Source: JANQSP01 sp965226095 (GTDB taxonomy: Bacteria > Bdellovibrionota > Bdellovibrionia > Bdellovibrionales > UBA1609). Taken from it: 64,000 bases of DNA. How positions within the stretch are numbered: the stretch's first letter is position 1; each line of letters begins with the position of its first letter. This document shows positions 16,767 to 25,753 of this stretch, piece after piece. The position numbers and the translations under genes are program-made. Below the pieces are notes generated by a model. It worked only from the letters and a program-made list of their open reading frames with translations. It ran no database searches and was not told where the DNA came from. The DNA lies in assembly GCA_965226095.1 (NCBI GenBank), contig OZ245336.1, positions 558,001 to 622,000 on the forward strand, read 5' to 3'.

Positions 16767-17834
16767 GTGAATAATAAGGATATACCCTTGGCGGTGGATC
16801 TGGATGGCAGTTTAATTAAAATAGATTTGCCTGTAGAATCTTTTTTATTTGTTTTAATACATAAACCGTTTCAGTTTTTTAAACTTGTTTTAGAAAAAAT
16901 CAAATATAGAAAAGAAGGTTTTTTGAAACAAAAACTGGAAACACTGGCAGATTTTTCTTTGGAGTATATCCCCTGGTCTAAGACATTTTTATCTTTTCTT
17001 AAGGAGGAAAAAGCAGCTGGTCGAAAATTGGTTTTATGTACTGGTTCAGCTCAGGCTTATGCAGAAAGAATAAATAAAATTCAGGGAGGTTTATTTGATG
17101 AAACTTATGGCTCTACCCTGGGACAGAATTTAGTAGGTCATAAAAAGGGACAATTTTTAACAGAAAAATATGGAAACAAAGGTTTTGATTATGCAGGCAA
17201 TTCTCTTATAGATTGGCAGGTGGCGGCCTATGCTCGGCAGTTTATATTGGTGAATCCTTTTTTTTTAACCAGGAAATTTTTTACAAACAAAACTGTTTCC
17301 AGAGTATTTGCAGATAAAGTATTAAACCCTTCTGCTGTTTCTCATATTTTAGGTTTTCCATTATGGTTTTTGAATTGTGCTCTGTTTTCTTTTTTACTTG
17401 TTCCGTCAGCACATGGGAATACTTTTTTTAGATTGATCTTCACTGTTGTGGCTTTAAATTTTTTAGCTTCAACATTTTCTGTTTTATTTTCCATGACTCA
17501 TATTTTCTCTGCTAGGGAGCAATTTTATAAAAATGAGAATAGTTTGGATTTGCAAACTAAATTTTCTTATTATAATAACTTATTTGCTACAGGTGATCTG
17601 GGCTTATCTTTTGGGTTGTTTATATTTTTTGTATTTTGTTTCTTGTCTATCGGAGCAATGTTATATTTGGGAGTAGTAGTTCCTTTGACCTGGGTGACAA
17701 GTATTTTATATGTATTTTCTGTGTACTTGTTAATTTATAAAAAAATCTGTGGTAAAGCTATTTCACATTTTGTTATTTATTCTTGTTTATTTTGTGTGTT
17801 GTTTATGCAGGGGATTTTTCTAAGTTTTTTTTAA
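16767..17834 (+). CDS. HAD phosphatase domain fused to a degenerate UbiA-like membrane domain
   Basis: 355 residues from the GTG at 16767, chosen because GAGG lies 5 bases before it; a GTG at 16734 in the same frame is the alternative. The N-terminal half is a HAD domain: AVDLDGSLIKIDLPVES (motif I), LVLCTGSAQAY (motif II) and FDYAGNSLIDWQVA (motif IV region). The C-terminal half has five or six membrane segments where HAD-UbiA fusions carry a prenyltransferase, but I see no Asp-rich NDxxDxxxD motif. It may handle a polyprenyl phosphate, or be purely structural. It lies between tolB and ctpA on the same strand. Confidence 0.65.
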   Translation: MNNKDIPLAVDLDGSLIKIDLPVESFLFVLIHKPFQFFKLVLEKIKYRKEGFLKQKLETLADFSLEYIPWSKTFLSFLKEEKAAGRKLVLCTGSAQAYAERINKIQGGLFDETYGSTLGQNLVGHKKGQFLTEKYGNKGFDYAGNSLIDWQVAAYARQFILVNPFFLTRKFFTNKTVSRVFADKVLNPSAVSHILGFPLWFLNCALFSFLLVPSAHGNTFFRLIFTVVALNFLASTFSVLFSMTHIFSAREQFYKNENSLDLQTKFSYYNNLFATGDLGLSFGLFIFFVFCFLSIGAMLYLGVVVPLTWVTSILYVFSVYLLIYKKICGKAISHFVIYSCLFCVLFMQGIFLSFF

Positions 17835-17852
17835 ATTTTTAAAGGAAGAAAA

Positions 17853-19058
17853 ATGTATCGATTGTATTATATTTTATTTTCTGTTGTTTCTTTAGTGGCA
17901 GTGGTGGAAAATAGTTTTTCTGATCAATTAAAATCCGATAAGCGGTATGAATCTTTAAAAGTTTTTTCAGATGTTTTAAATATCGTGGAACAATCTTATG
18001 TCCAACCAGTGACTACAGAAAAACTGATTCAAGGGGCTATAAAAGGTATGATGGAGGAGTTGGATCCTCATTCTTATTTTCTGAATGCTGAAGAATTAAA
18101 AAAACTGGAAACTCAATCTAAAGGACGATTTAAGGGTATTGGTGTGGATGTTGCTGTCAGAGAAAAAAAATTGATTATTATTTCTGTTTTTAAAAATTCT
18201 CCGGCGTGGAAAGGAGGTCTCAAACCAGGTAATGAAATTGTTAAAATTAATAAGAAGACAGTGGAAGGGCTAAATATAAAAGAAATTATAGAACAAATCA
18301 ATGGCATGAGAACAGATAGGAATCGACAACAGTTGACGATAGCAGTGCGCTCCAGTGGATCAACATCTTTGCGTACATTAGTATTAAAGCCTGCGCCTAT
18401 TCAGCTACATTCTGTAGAACATAAAAAAGTGGCAAGAGATCAATTTGTGTATATTCGGATTCAAGCTTTTACGGAACAAACACATAAAGAGGTCAGAAAA
18501 GTTCTGGAAAAAAATAAAATAATTCGAGGAGTCATTCTAGATCTAAGAGGTAATCCAGGAGGTTTGTTGGACTCCGCTGTAAAAGTGGCAGACTTGTTTA
18601 TTAAGACGGGTGTTATTGTCAGTGTGAAGGGGCGTTTACCGGATTATGAACAGGTGTTTCATGCTCACTCTAAAGGAACTAGAGTGGATTTTCCATTAAT
18701 TGTTCTTATAGATAGCTATTCAGCTAGTGCCGCTGAGGTGTTGGCAGGTGCTTTAAAGGATAGTCGACGGGCTCTTATTTTAGGGAGAAATAGTTTTGGC
18801 AAAGGTTCTGTGCAAACACTGATTCCAATGGAGAATGAAAAAGGAGATAGAAAAGGTTTGAAGTTAACAGTTGCATACTATTATACATCGGCTGGAAATT
18901 CCATTCATGGTGTGGGGGTTAAACCACACATTGAATTAAAGCAGAATCGTTTTGTGGAGGATAAAGATAGTGTTGTGGAACTCACTGGGGATAAAGACAG
19001 TGATTTTCAAACGGCGATACATTTTTTAAAAACTTCCGGCTATTTTATGAGTTTTTAA
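17853..19058 (+). CDS. ctpA: CtpA-type carboxy-terminal processing protease (S41)
   Basis: 401 residues. Signal peptide (LYYILFSVVSLVAVVENSFS), a helical N-terminal region with DPHSYFLNAEEL, a PDZ domain (about 95-165: GIGVDVAVREKKLIIISVFK, PAWKGGLKPGNEIVKIN), and the S41 core with LRGNPGGLLDSAVKVADLFI. The catalytic Ser lies in DSYSASAAEVLAGAL and Lys in GRNSFGKGSVQT. It acts in the periplasm, trimming or degrading proteins from their C-termini, often peptidoglycan enzymes or lipoproteins. Runs 4 bases into the convergent gene downstream. An AAAGGAAG site is visible. Confidence 0.93.
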   Translation: MYRLYYILFSVVSLVAVVENSFSDQLKSDKRYESLKVFSDVLNIVEQSYVQPVTTEKLIQGAIKGMMEELDPHSYFLNAEELKKLETQSKGRFKGIGVDVAVREKKLIIISVFKNSPAWKGGLKPGNEIVKINKKTVEGLNIKEIIEQINGMRTDRNRQQLTIAVRSSGSTSLRTLVLKPAPIQLHSVEHKKVARDQFVYIRIQAFTEQTHKEVRKVLEKNKIIRGVILDLRGNPGGLLDSAVKVADLFIKTGVIVSVKGRLPDYEQVFHAHSKGTRVDFPLIVLIDSYSASAAEVLAGALKDSRRALILGRNSFGKGSVQTLIPMENEKGDRKGLKLTVAYYYTSAGNSIHGVGVKPHIELKQNRFVEDKDSVVELTGDKDSDFQTAIHFLKTSGYFMSF

Positions 19059-20200
19059 CTGCTGTAATCTTCAGTAGGCTCTGTTTCTTTATTCAATAGT
19101 TCTTCTTCTTTATTCAATAGTTCTTCTTCTTTATTCAATAGTTCTTCTTCTTTATCATCATCTTCATCTGTAAGTGGTGGTTCTTCCGGGGGAACTTCTA
19201 AAAGAGGATCTTCGCTAATAAGTGTGGAAGGAGTTTCCTGAGATTGTATTTTAAACTCTTGTTTATCATTGAACAGCCGCTCTATTTTTCGTTTTGGCTC
19301 TATTTGAAATATAATTGAAAGCATTGCAGAGTAGCCTTTTGCATAATTTTGTCCAAAGATATCTATGTCTCCTGATAGACGTAGAGATAAATTATATAGA
19401 TTAAGACCCAGCCAACTGGTAAAACCCATTACTCCCGGATTACTAGATAGGAATTTTTGACTGCCGGCATTTGTATAACTTAATAATTCAATTTTTTTTC
19501 TGGATTCAGAAGAGGATTTCTCTTTAATCATTGTCCACAGTCCATAATAGTGTATGCCTGCTTCAAAGATATTCCATTTCAACATAGTACCTATTTTCCA
19601 AGTGACAAATGAGGAGACAGGTTGTGGTCTGAGTTTTACTCCAATTTGCACATAGGGATAGAGTATGCTTAGTGTTCTGAGGTAGAGCCATACAGAGGGT
19701 GTAAAGTGTAAACTTCCGTCATCAACGATGGGAACAGAAGAGCTATAATTTACTTTGTAAATAGGAGCAGAAAAAGAAAATTCTGGTATAAATCCTCCAG
19801 AATCTCTCCCCCACTTTTGATGGCTACGCAGGGCCATTCCAAAACGTTTTATAGTTTTTATATTATTGGTAATAATGGACAGGGAACGATGACTATTCTG
19901 TGCAAACCAGAATCCTTTTAAGAATAATTCCAACTCAATCCAGTGTTGCATAGTGTATCCAATACTAAGGTCTTGACCTGCATAATGCATAAAAGCGTCG
20001 TTACTTGCATTTGATATTTCAGACAAGTAAATGGTATCAAAGTACTCAGTGTAATTACTGTTTGTATAGTAATACTCAGTATTGAGTTCTATAAAAGGAG
20101 TGTTTTCCTTCCGATTGATAGGTAAAATAAAGCTATCTTCAGATGCTTGAACCAGTAGAGTATAGAATGCCGTTATTAGAATAAGGGTAATTTTTTTCAT
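19055..20200 (-). CDS. Putative outer-membrane or periplasmic protein with acidic repeat tail
   Basis: 381 residues. Signal peptide MKKITLILITAFYTLLVQAS. The body (about 25-300) has alternating aromatic and polar stretches (EYYYTNSNYTEYFD, SIGYTMQHWIELELFLKGF, SVWLYLRTLSILYPYVQIGV) as in an outer-membrane beta-barrel, but there is no clear C-terminal aromatic end. Instead there is an acidic tail with Pro-Glu runs and EELLNKE three to four times. I recognise no family. It lies alone on the minus strand between ctpA and the divergent regulator. Confidence 0.6.
   Translation of the reverse strand: MKKITLILITAFYTLLVQASEDSFILPINRKENTPFIELNTEYYYTNSNYTEYFDTIYLSEISNASNDAFMHYAGQDLSIGYTMQHWIELELFLKGFWFAQNSHRSLSIITNNIKTIKRFGMALRSHQKWGRDSGGFIPEFSFSAPIYKVNYSSSVPIVDDGSLHFTPSVWLYLRTLSILYPYVQIGVKLRPQPVSSFVTWKIGTMLKWNIFEAGIHYYGLWTMIKEKSSSESRKKIELLSYTNAGSQKFLSSNPGVMGFTSWLGLNLYNLSLRLSGDIDIFGQNYAKGYSAMLSIIFQIEPKRKIERLFNDKQEFKIQSQETPSTLISEDPLLEVPPEEPPLTDEDDDKEEELLNKEEELLNKEEELLNKETEPTEDYSS
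19091..19153 (-). repeat. 21-bp coding tandem repeat (3 copies)
   Basis: TTATTCAATAGTTCTTCTTC (plus a T) three times head to tail, encoding EELLNKE on the minus strand. Identical at DNA level, so recent expansion by slippage is likely; the unit keeps the frame. Confidence 0.85.
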
Positions 20201-20263
20201 TTATAACAAGTATTTCAGAGAATTTTTATTTATTCAATCTAAGTTTACTTAACTTTAAAGCAA

Positions 20264-20305
20264 AATAATCCGAAAAAATCAAGGAATAATCCGAAAAATT
20301 CAAGG
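20264..20305 (+). promoter_or_regulatory. Two 21-bp direct repeats upstream of the REC regulator
   Basis: AATAATCCGAAAAA(A/T)TCAAGG twice head to tail, differing at one base and ending 16 bases before the ATG. Tandem sites at this place may bind a regulator or lie in the 5' leader. No known consensus is recognised. Confidence 0.35.
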
Positions 20306-20321
20306 AATAAAGAGAGAATCT

Positions 20322-22211
20322 ATGTCTTTAAAAGCTTTAATTTTAGAAGATGACAGTCATTTAGCTGAGAGTTTACAGGAATTTTTTTCCAATGTTGGGT
20401 TCACAGTGACTGTTAGTTCTAATGTAAAGGATGCAAAACAAAATGTATTTTTTGGGCACTATGATCTTTTATTAGTGGATATGGTTTTACCAAAACCTAA
20501 TGGTGTGGACTTTTTACAAAGTATCATTGAACAGAACAAACTTTCTAATGATTGTAAATTATGGGTGATGTCCGGGATTTTAAAAAAACGAGTGTTACCA
20601 AAAAATATTTTATCCAGGATGGATGAGTTTTTCTCTAAACCTCTGGACTTTAAAACAATGAAACAGAAAATTAATTCTTCTTTTATGCTTATAAAAAAAG
20701 ATACTGTTTTCAATTTTTTTTATCAGACGGATCACTTTAGTGTGCAAAATCTTTTCGATAAACATCGACTTATTGAGAGTCATCAGTTGATGTTTATTTA
20801 TTTTTATTTGTTTCGTCGTCGTTTCACTGGAATGCTGAATTTGTCATATATCGATAAGGAGCAAGTGGCGATCTTTTTTAAGAATGGTTATATCAATTAT
20901 ATCAACATGGATGATAAAAGTTCCTATTTAGGTGTTTTGTTGCTGAAAAGAAAATTAGCTTCAGTTACACAAATCAAAGAGCTACTTAAGGAAAGTAGTG
21001 ATACCGGCCTTGGTGAGAAAGTAGTGTTAAATCGTATATGCAGTTCAGAAAATATGCAGGAAGTTTTAAGAGAACAACTTATGTTGCGACTATATAAGAC
21101 AATGGGAAAAAGCCAGGTTATGGTAACCAGTCGAAAAGATACATCCCCGCCGGTGGTTTTTAGCAAAGACACTATTTTATCTCTTAAGGATTTACTGGGC
21201 ATTGTAGATAATTGGGTACAGTTTAAAGTGGATATTGAGTGGTTAAAAAGTTTTTTTGCGGCCAACATGAATTGTACACTACAGCCTGTTGGACAAGTTG
21301 AATCATCTAACCTGGGAAAATATTCAAAAATAATACAATCTATCATTAGAAAACCTATAAAGACAGAAACTTCTGTTCAGGATCTTATAGAGAATTCTTC
21401 TTCCAGTGAGAATGAAGTGTTTCATGAAATATATGTTCGTTTACTTATAAGAAACTGCATTTTAAGAGATTCAATAAATGAAAAATTAGAGAATACAAAC
21501 TATGATGTTTTAAGGAATAAATTACAATCGGAATTTACAGAATCCGGTAGGAAAAGTTATTTTGATTGGTTAAATGTTAGCCCTACAGCCGATTCCAATG
21601 AGCTTGAGAGACAATATAAAAAACTGATTAAGATGATACATACGGATCGAAGAAATAAAAATTTACCAAAAGATATAGAAATACTATATGATAAATATTT
21701 TATTATGGTGAAAAGAAGTTATGAATTTTTGATGAATGAAAAAGATAGAAAAAAATATGTTCTTAGCTTGAATGCACAAATGAAAGATGAAGTTAACAAT
21801 AAATATGTTGTTGCCAAGAAAAAACTGGAAAATGAAAAATATATAGAGGCTTTTAGATTATTTAAAGCTATTTTTGAAAGTCGATGTAATGTTCCCGATG
21901 ATGTTGTACTTCATTATATTTGGGCCTTTTTGAAATCAGGAGAGTCCAAATTGAAATCAGAAGAAGATGCATATGTGTCCAAGTTGTTTGAACAAGTGAA
22001 CTCTAAATATCGGCAGAGTGCACTGTTCTTTTTTATCAAAGGGTTATATATGAAAAGAAAAGAAGATATGCAAAGCGCTCATAGTTTTTTTTCAAAAGCA
22101 ATAGCTATGAACTCGCAACTGTTTGTAGCCTATCGAGAGAGACATATTATTACCAAACTTGTTAAGAAGAATAAAAAATCTCTATTTAGCTTTTTTAAAA
22201 CTGGTGCTTAA
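20322..22211 (+). CDS. Response regulator with PATAN and divergent J domain
   Basis: 629 residues. REC domain (1-120) with acidic pocket EDD at 9-11, phospho-acceptor Asp53 (LLLVDMVLP) and Lys in FFSKPL. A PATAN/DUF4388-like region follows (about 150-235: FTGMLNLSYIDKEQVAIFFKNGYINYI). Near 413-475 is a J-domain-like segment (YFDWLNVSPTADSNELERQYKKL), in which the HPD tripeptide needed to stimulate Hsp70 reads HTD. The C-terminus is TPR-like helical. It fits a signalling protein for surface behaviour or chaperone recruitment; output unknown. Ends 4 bases into convergent rodA. Confidence 0.75.
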   Translation: MSLKALILEDDSHLAESLQEFFSNVGFTVTVSSNVKDAKQNVFFGHYDLLLVDMVLPKPNGVDFLQSIIEQNKLSNDCKLWVMSGILKKRVLPKNILSRMDEFFSKPLDFKTMKQKINSSFMLIKKDTVFNFFYQTDHFSVQNLFDKHRLIESHQLMFIYFYLFRRRFTGMLNLSYIDKEQVAIFFKNGYINYINMDDKSSYLGVLLLKRKLASVTQIKELLKESSDTGLGEKVVLNRICSSENMQEVLREQLMLRLYKTMGKSQVMVTSRKDTSPPVVFSKDTILSLKDLLGIVDNWVQFKVDIEWLKSFFAANMNCTLQPVGQVESSNLGKYSKIIQSIIRKPIKTETSVQDLIENSSSSENEVFHEIYVRLLIRNCILRDSINEKLENTNYDVLRNKLQSEFTESGRKSYFDWLNVSPTADSNELERQYKKLIKMIHTDRRNKNLPKDIEILYDKYFIMVKRSYEFLMNEKDRKKYVLSLNAQMKDEVNNKYVVAKKKLENEKYIEAFRLFKAIFESRCNVPDDVVLHYIWAFLKSGESKLKSEEDAYVSKLFEQVNSKYRQSALFFFIKGLYMKRKEDMQSAHSFFSKAIAMNSQLFVAYRERHIITKLVKKNKKSLFSFFKTGA

Positions 22212-23320
22212 AATAAATATCTTCTACAGGATACAGAAGATATAACTCCCAGAGCTACCATTGTGGTTAATAAACTTGAACCTCCATAAGAAATTAAGGG
22301 GAGGGGGATACCTACAACAGGTACAATACCCATAGTCATTCCTATGTTGATAAATGTATGCCAAAAAAGATAAAAAGACATTCCGACACAAAGAAAAACA
22401 CCATCTTTATCTCTGGATTGAAAGGCACTGTGGAAGCCAATTAAGATTAAAAACAAAAATAATAAAACAGTTATAATGCTACCAATAAATCCATGTTCTT
22501 CACTGAGTACACTGAAAATAAAATCAGTCGATCGTTCTGGTAAAAATTCCAATTGAGATTGAGTTCCTTTTTGAAATCCTTTTCCAAGTACCTGACCACT
22601 TCCAATAGCAATTTTTGATTGAATAATGTTATAGCCTGTTCCACTGGGATCTCGATCTGGTGAAATAAATGTCAAAATTCTGTTTTTTTGATATTCTTTT
22701 AATCCAAAACTCCATACTAAAGGTGTGATGAAAATAATAACCCCTAAGGAAGAAAGTAAAATATTTTTATTCACTTTGGCAAAAATCAGAATGGAACTGG
22801 CAATAATTAAAGTAATTAAAGCAGTTCCCAAATCTGGTTGAATAACAATAAATATAAGTGGTAAAGTTATCAATATAGCTGGTTTCAATAGTTCAACAAA
22901 GGTCATAAATCTCCAACTTCTCTTTGTAGATAAAATACGGGCTAACAATACAATCAAAACCAATTTAGTGGTTTCTGATGGTTGGTAGTTAAACAAACCC
23001 AGATCCAGCCATCTTTTAGCACCTCCAAATACATTTCCAAACAGAGATACAGCTATGAGAGATATAATATTGATACTATATAAAATGTAGGCTGTTCGTG
23101 TAAGGAAGTGATAATCAATAAGAGAAATAAAAAAGAATACGGCAAACCCAAGAACAACCCAGATTAACTGCATATAAAATAAATTAGATATATCCTGTGT
23201 TCGATAGGAGGCACTATATATATTAATTAAACCAATAAGTAGTAATATTGATGTGGTGACAATCAATGGCCAGTTTAGTTTTTTAATAATATTGCTTGTT
23301 GTATTATCGGGAAATAGCAT
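22208..23320 (-). CDS. rodA: RodA, SEDS peptidoglycan glycosyltransferase
   Basis: 370 residues from the ATG at 23320; the frame extends to 23380 but inside mrdA. About ten membrane segments with SEDS landmarks: KRWLDLGLFNYQPSE, LIVIQPDLGTALI, GYNIIQSKIAIGSG, QSQLEFLPERSTDFIFSVLSEE and GIPLPLISYGGSS. RodA polymerises lipid II for side-wall growth together with PBP2. The start overlaps the mrdA stop by 17 bases, so translation is probably coupled. Last gene of the minus-strand mreC-mreD-mrdA-rodA operon. Confidence 0.95.
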   Translation of the reverse strand: MLFPDNTTSNIIKKLNWPLIVTTSILLLIGLINIYSASYRTQDISNLFYMQLIWVVLGFAVFFFISLIDYHFLTRTAYILYSINIISLIAVSLFGNVFGGAKRWLDLGLFNYQPSETTKLVLIVLLARILSTKRSWRFMTFVELLKPAILITLPLIFIVIQPDLGTALITLIIASSILIFAKVNKNILLSSLGVIIFITPLVWSFGLKEYQKNRILTFISPDRDPSGTGYNIIQSKIAIGSGQVLGKGFQKGTQSQLEFLPERSTDFIFSVLSEEHGFIGSIITVLLFLFLILIGFHSAFQSRDKDGVFLCVGMSFYLFWHTFINIGMTMGIVPVVGIPLPLISYGGSSLLTTMVALGVISSVSCRRYLF

Positions 23321-25229
23321 AGTTATTTTTCTTTTCTTGTTGTTTATTTTTAAAATAATATTCAATAATATCTCTGGCAATAGGGGCTGAACCTGTGGAA
23401 CCGGAACAAGAATGTTCAGTTAGAACAGATACAATAATTTCCGGTTTTTCTACGGGGGCGAAAGCTACAAACCATCCATGGTGTCGATGTTCAACCGGTT
23501 TTTTAGAACATTTTTCATAAAGTTTTTCCTTGGAAAAAGACATAACCTGGGCGGTACCAGTTTTGCCGGCTGTTTTTACTGTTTTGGTTTTCCAATATCT
23601 GGCTGTTCCTTGTTTCCCGTAAAGTACTTTTATTAAAGCCTGCTGGATAGTTTTAAAATTATCCAATGAGATAAGACTATTGAGATTTTTAGTCACTCGC
23701 GGTTGAAAAGTAGTAATTTTATTATTTTTTGTATCTATGATTCTTTTTACAATAAAAGGTTGTACAATTTTTCCGGAAGTAGCAATGGCATTATAGGTGA
23801 CAGCCATTTGCAAAGGGGTGACTAGAGTAAAGCCTTGGCCGATAGCATGAGACAGATTTTCTCCTGGTTGCCAGGCTTCTCCCAGATTTTTAGCTTTCCA
23901 TTTTGAATCCGGAATCAAGCCTGCTGCTTCCCCTTCCATTTTGATATTGGTTTTTTGTCCCAAGTTGAACAGACGGGCATATCGAGCCATCATATCAATA
24001 CCCAGAGAAGAGCCAATTTTGTAAAAGAAGACATTAGCGGATCGTTCAATAGCTTCGGTAATATTTAATAAACCATGATCAGTTTGTCTGTAATCATGAT
24101 AAGTTCGTCGTCCAAATATTATTTCTCTGGGAGAATCAATGAGTGTGTGTTTTGTGATTTTTTTCTCCTGCAAGGCGGCTAAAGCAATAACAGGCTTTAT
24201 TATCGATCCAGGAGCATAGTGATCCTGAATCACTTTATTTCTTAAAGGTTTATCTGGGTTGTGAACTAGGGTCATCCAGGCTTTTGTGGATAAGCCAGTG
24301 GAAAATACATTAGGATCATAGGTGGGATGGGATACCCATGCTAGAATTTCTCCATTGATTTTCATTACAACCACGGCGCCATTTTTACCAGCGCCTTTAT
24401 TTGGATGCGTCAGACTATTATAGGCTTTTTCCTGGAGAGATTTATCGATAGTCAATACAAGATGGTTTCCTGAAATTGGTTTTTTTGGTTTAAAACTCCA
24501 TAAGCCGGCAATGTTAGAACTGGATTTTCGATTACGTGCATCCACTTCTACAAAAGAAAAACCATCTTCTCCTTTTAATTCATATTCCCATACAGATTCC
24601 AAGCCACTTTTTCCAATAAAATCTCCTGGTTGGAAGTAAAATCGTTTCTTATATTTTTTATTAAATTTTGGAATTTGTTTTTTTGATATTTCACCTAGGT
24701 AGCCAAATAAATGTGCACCATTTTTCTTTAGAGGGTAGTGTCTGATAATAGTTTCCTGAATATTTATACCAGAATAATCCCATCGGAGTAATTGTAAGGA
24801 CACCACCTGTTTTAAGCTCAGATGTTTTTTTATAGTGACAGATCGAAATGTGCCATATTTTTTTTCACTCATTTGGATTGTCTCAATAATATGTTTAGGG
24901 GCTGTTTGTATAATAGGAGAAATACGTTTGGCTACAGTATCTAAATCAGTGATGTATTGAGGAACGATAGTTAACTCCAATCCTAATAAATTATCCACTA
25001 GGATATTACGATTTCTATCAAAAATTAATCCGCGAGGAGCGGGAATTTTAGTTTCTTTTAAGCGGTTAATTTCAGAGTACTTTCTTAATGTTTCCCCATG
25101 GATAATTTGTAAATACCACAATCTACCAACCAGAACTAATCCTGTGCTGATAAGAAGCCATTGAATGAATTTCCACCGTGAATTCATTTCCTGAAGTTCT
25201 TCTTCTATGCGGGATAATTGTTCTCTCAT
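23304..25229 (-). CDS. mrdA: Penicillin-binding protein 2
   Basis: 641 residues from the ATG at 25229, which overlaps the mreD stop as ATGA; the frame upstream to 25286 lies within mreD. An N-terminal membrane anchor (WLLISTGLVLVGRLWYLQII) and dimerisation domain precede the transpeptidase: SxxK as SIIK in APGSIIKPVIALAAL (about 340), SxN in SANVFFYKIGSSLG (about 398), and KTG in AGKTGTAQVMS (about 557). It crosslinks new peptidoglycan with RodA in the elongasome. Confidence 0.95.
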   Translation of the reverse strand: MREQLSRIEEELQEMNSRWKFIQWLLISTGLVLVGRLWYLQIIHGETLRKYSEINRLKETKIPAPRGLIFDRNRNILVDNLLGLELTIVPQYITDLDTVAKRISPIIQTAPKHIIETIQMSEKKYGTFRSVTIKKHLSLKQVVSLQLLRWDYSGINIQETIIRHYPLKKNGAHLFGYLGEISKKQIPKFNKKYKKRFYFQPGDFIGKSGLESVWEYELKGEDGFSFVEVDARNRKSSSNIAGLWSFKPKKPISGNHLVLTIDKSLQEKAYNSLTHPNKGAGKNGAVVVMKINGEILAWVSHPTYDPNVFSTGLSTKAWMTLVHNPDKPLRNKVIQDHYAPGSIIKPVIALAALQEKKITKHTLIDSPREIIFGRRTYHDYRQTDHGLLNITEAIERSANVFFYKIGSSLGIDMMARYARLFNLGQKTNIKMEGEAAGLIPDSKWKAKNLGEAWQPGENLSHAIGQGFTLVTPLQMAVTYNAIATSGKIVQPFIVKRIIDTKNNKITTFQPRVTKNLNSLISLDNFKTIQQALIKVLYGKQGTARYWKTKTVKTAGKTGTAQVMSFSKEKLYEKCSKKPVEHRHHGWFVAFAPVEKPEIIVSVLTEHSCSGSTGSAPIARDIIEYYFKNKQQEKKNNYAISR

Positions 25230-25753
25230 AATTTCTGTTCTTCCGGTTTGATATTCAACAGTTGATCCACCCATTGAAAGAGCCATAAGAGAGGAAAAGA
25301 AAATAGCCAGTTCATCAATCCACCTCCTAACCAGAATATTAAGTTGGGGATATAGATTTTTTCATCTGTCCAGCCAGAAAAAAGCCATAGTAAAAGTGGA
25401 AAAAATAATAACACTAAAGCAGTGCCAATACTAAAAAACATCCAATTAATATAATAAACCCTTTTGAAAAAAATAAGTAGCAGAGTAATCAATGAGGTAA
25501 CTCCCAATAAGCACCCAAATGGTATCGCTGATGTAGAAACCATATTGATCATCATTAGGTAAATAAAAAAGATAGCAGGTCCGGCGGATCGAAAAAGGGC
25601 CCAATAAACCAAACAGGGAATCCATAATTGCAGGGGTAGATGAATTCCAACAATAACCGGCCATATATTATTTTGGAGAATGGAAATAAAAAAAATAGTA
25701 ATTATCATGTAGAAAAAAGTTAGTAAAATTTTTTTATAGTTAAAAAATGGCAT
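25226..25753 (-). CDS. mreD: MreD, rod-shape membrane protein
   Basis: 175 residues, nearly all membrane: five or six hydrophobic segments from residue 8 onward, with few charges. Sequence is poorly conserved in this family; the call rests on size, topology and the position between mreC and mrdA. Its start overlaps the mreC stop by one base (TAATG) and its stop overlaps the mrdA start (ATGA), so the four genes are translationally linked. Confidence 0.85.
   Translation of the reverse strand: MPFFNYKKILLTFFYMIITIFFISILQNNIWPVIVGIHLPLQLWIPCLVYWALFRSAGPAIFFIYLMMINMVSTSAIPFGCLLGVTSLITLLLIFFKRVYYINWMFFSIGTALVLLFFPLLLWLFSGWTDEKIYIPNLIFWLGGGLMNWLFSFPLLWLFQWVDQLLNIKPEEQKL

Noticed and set aside
25446..25664. 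72-codon frame within mreD
   Set aside because: Out-of-frame shadow in a well-supported operon gene; no ribosome site.
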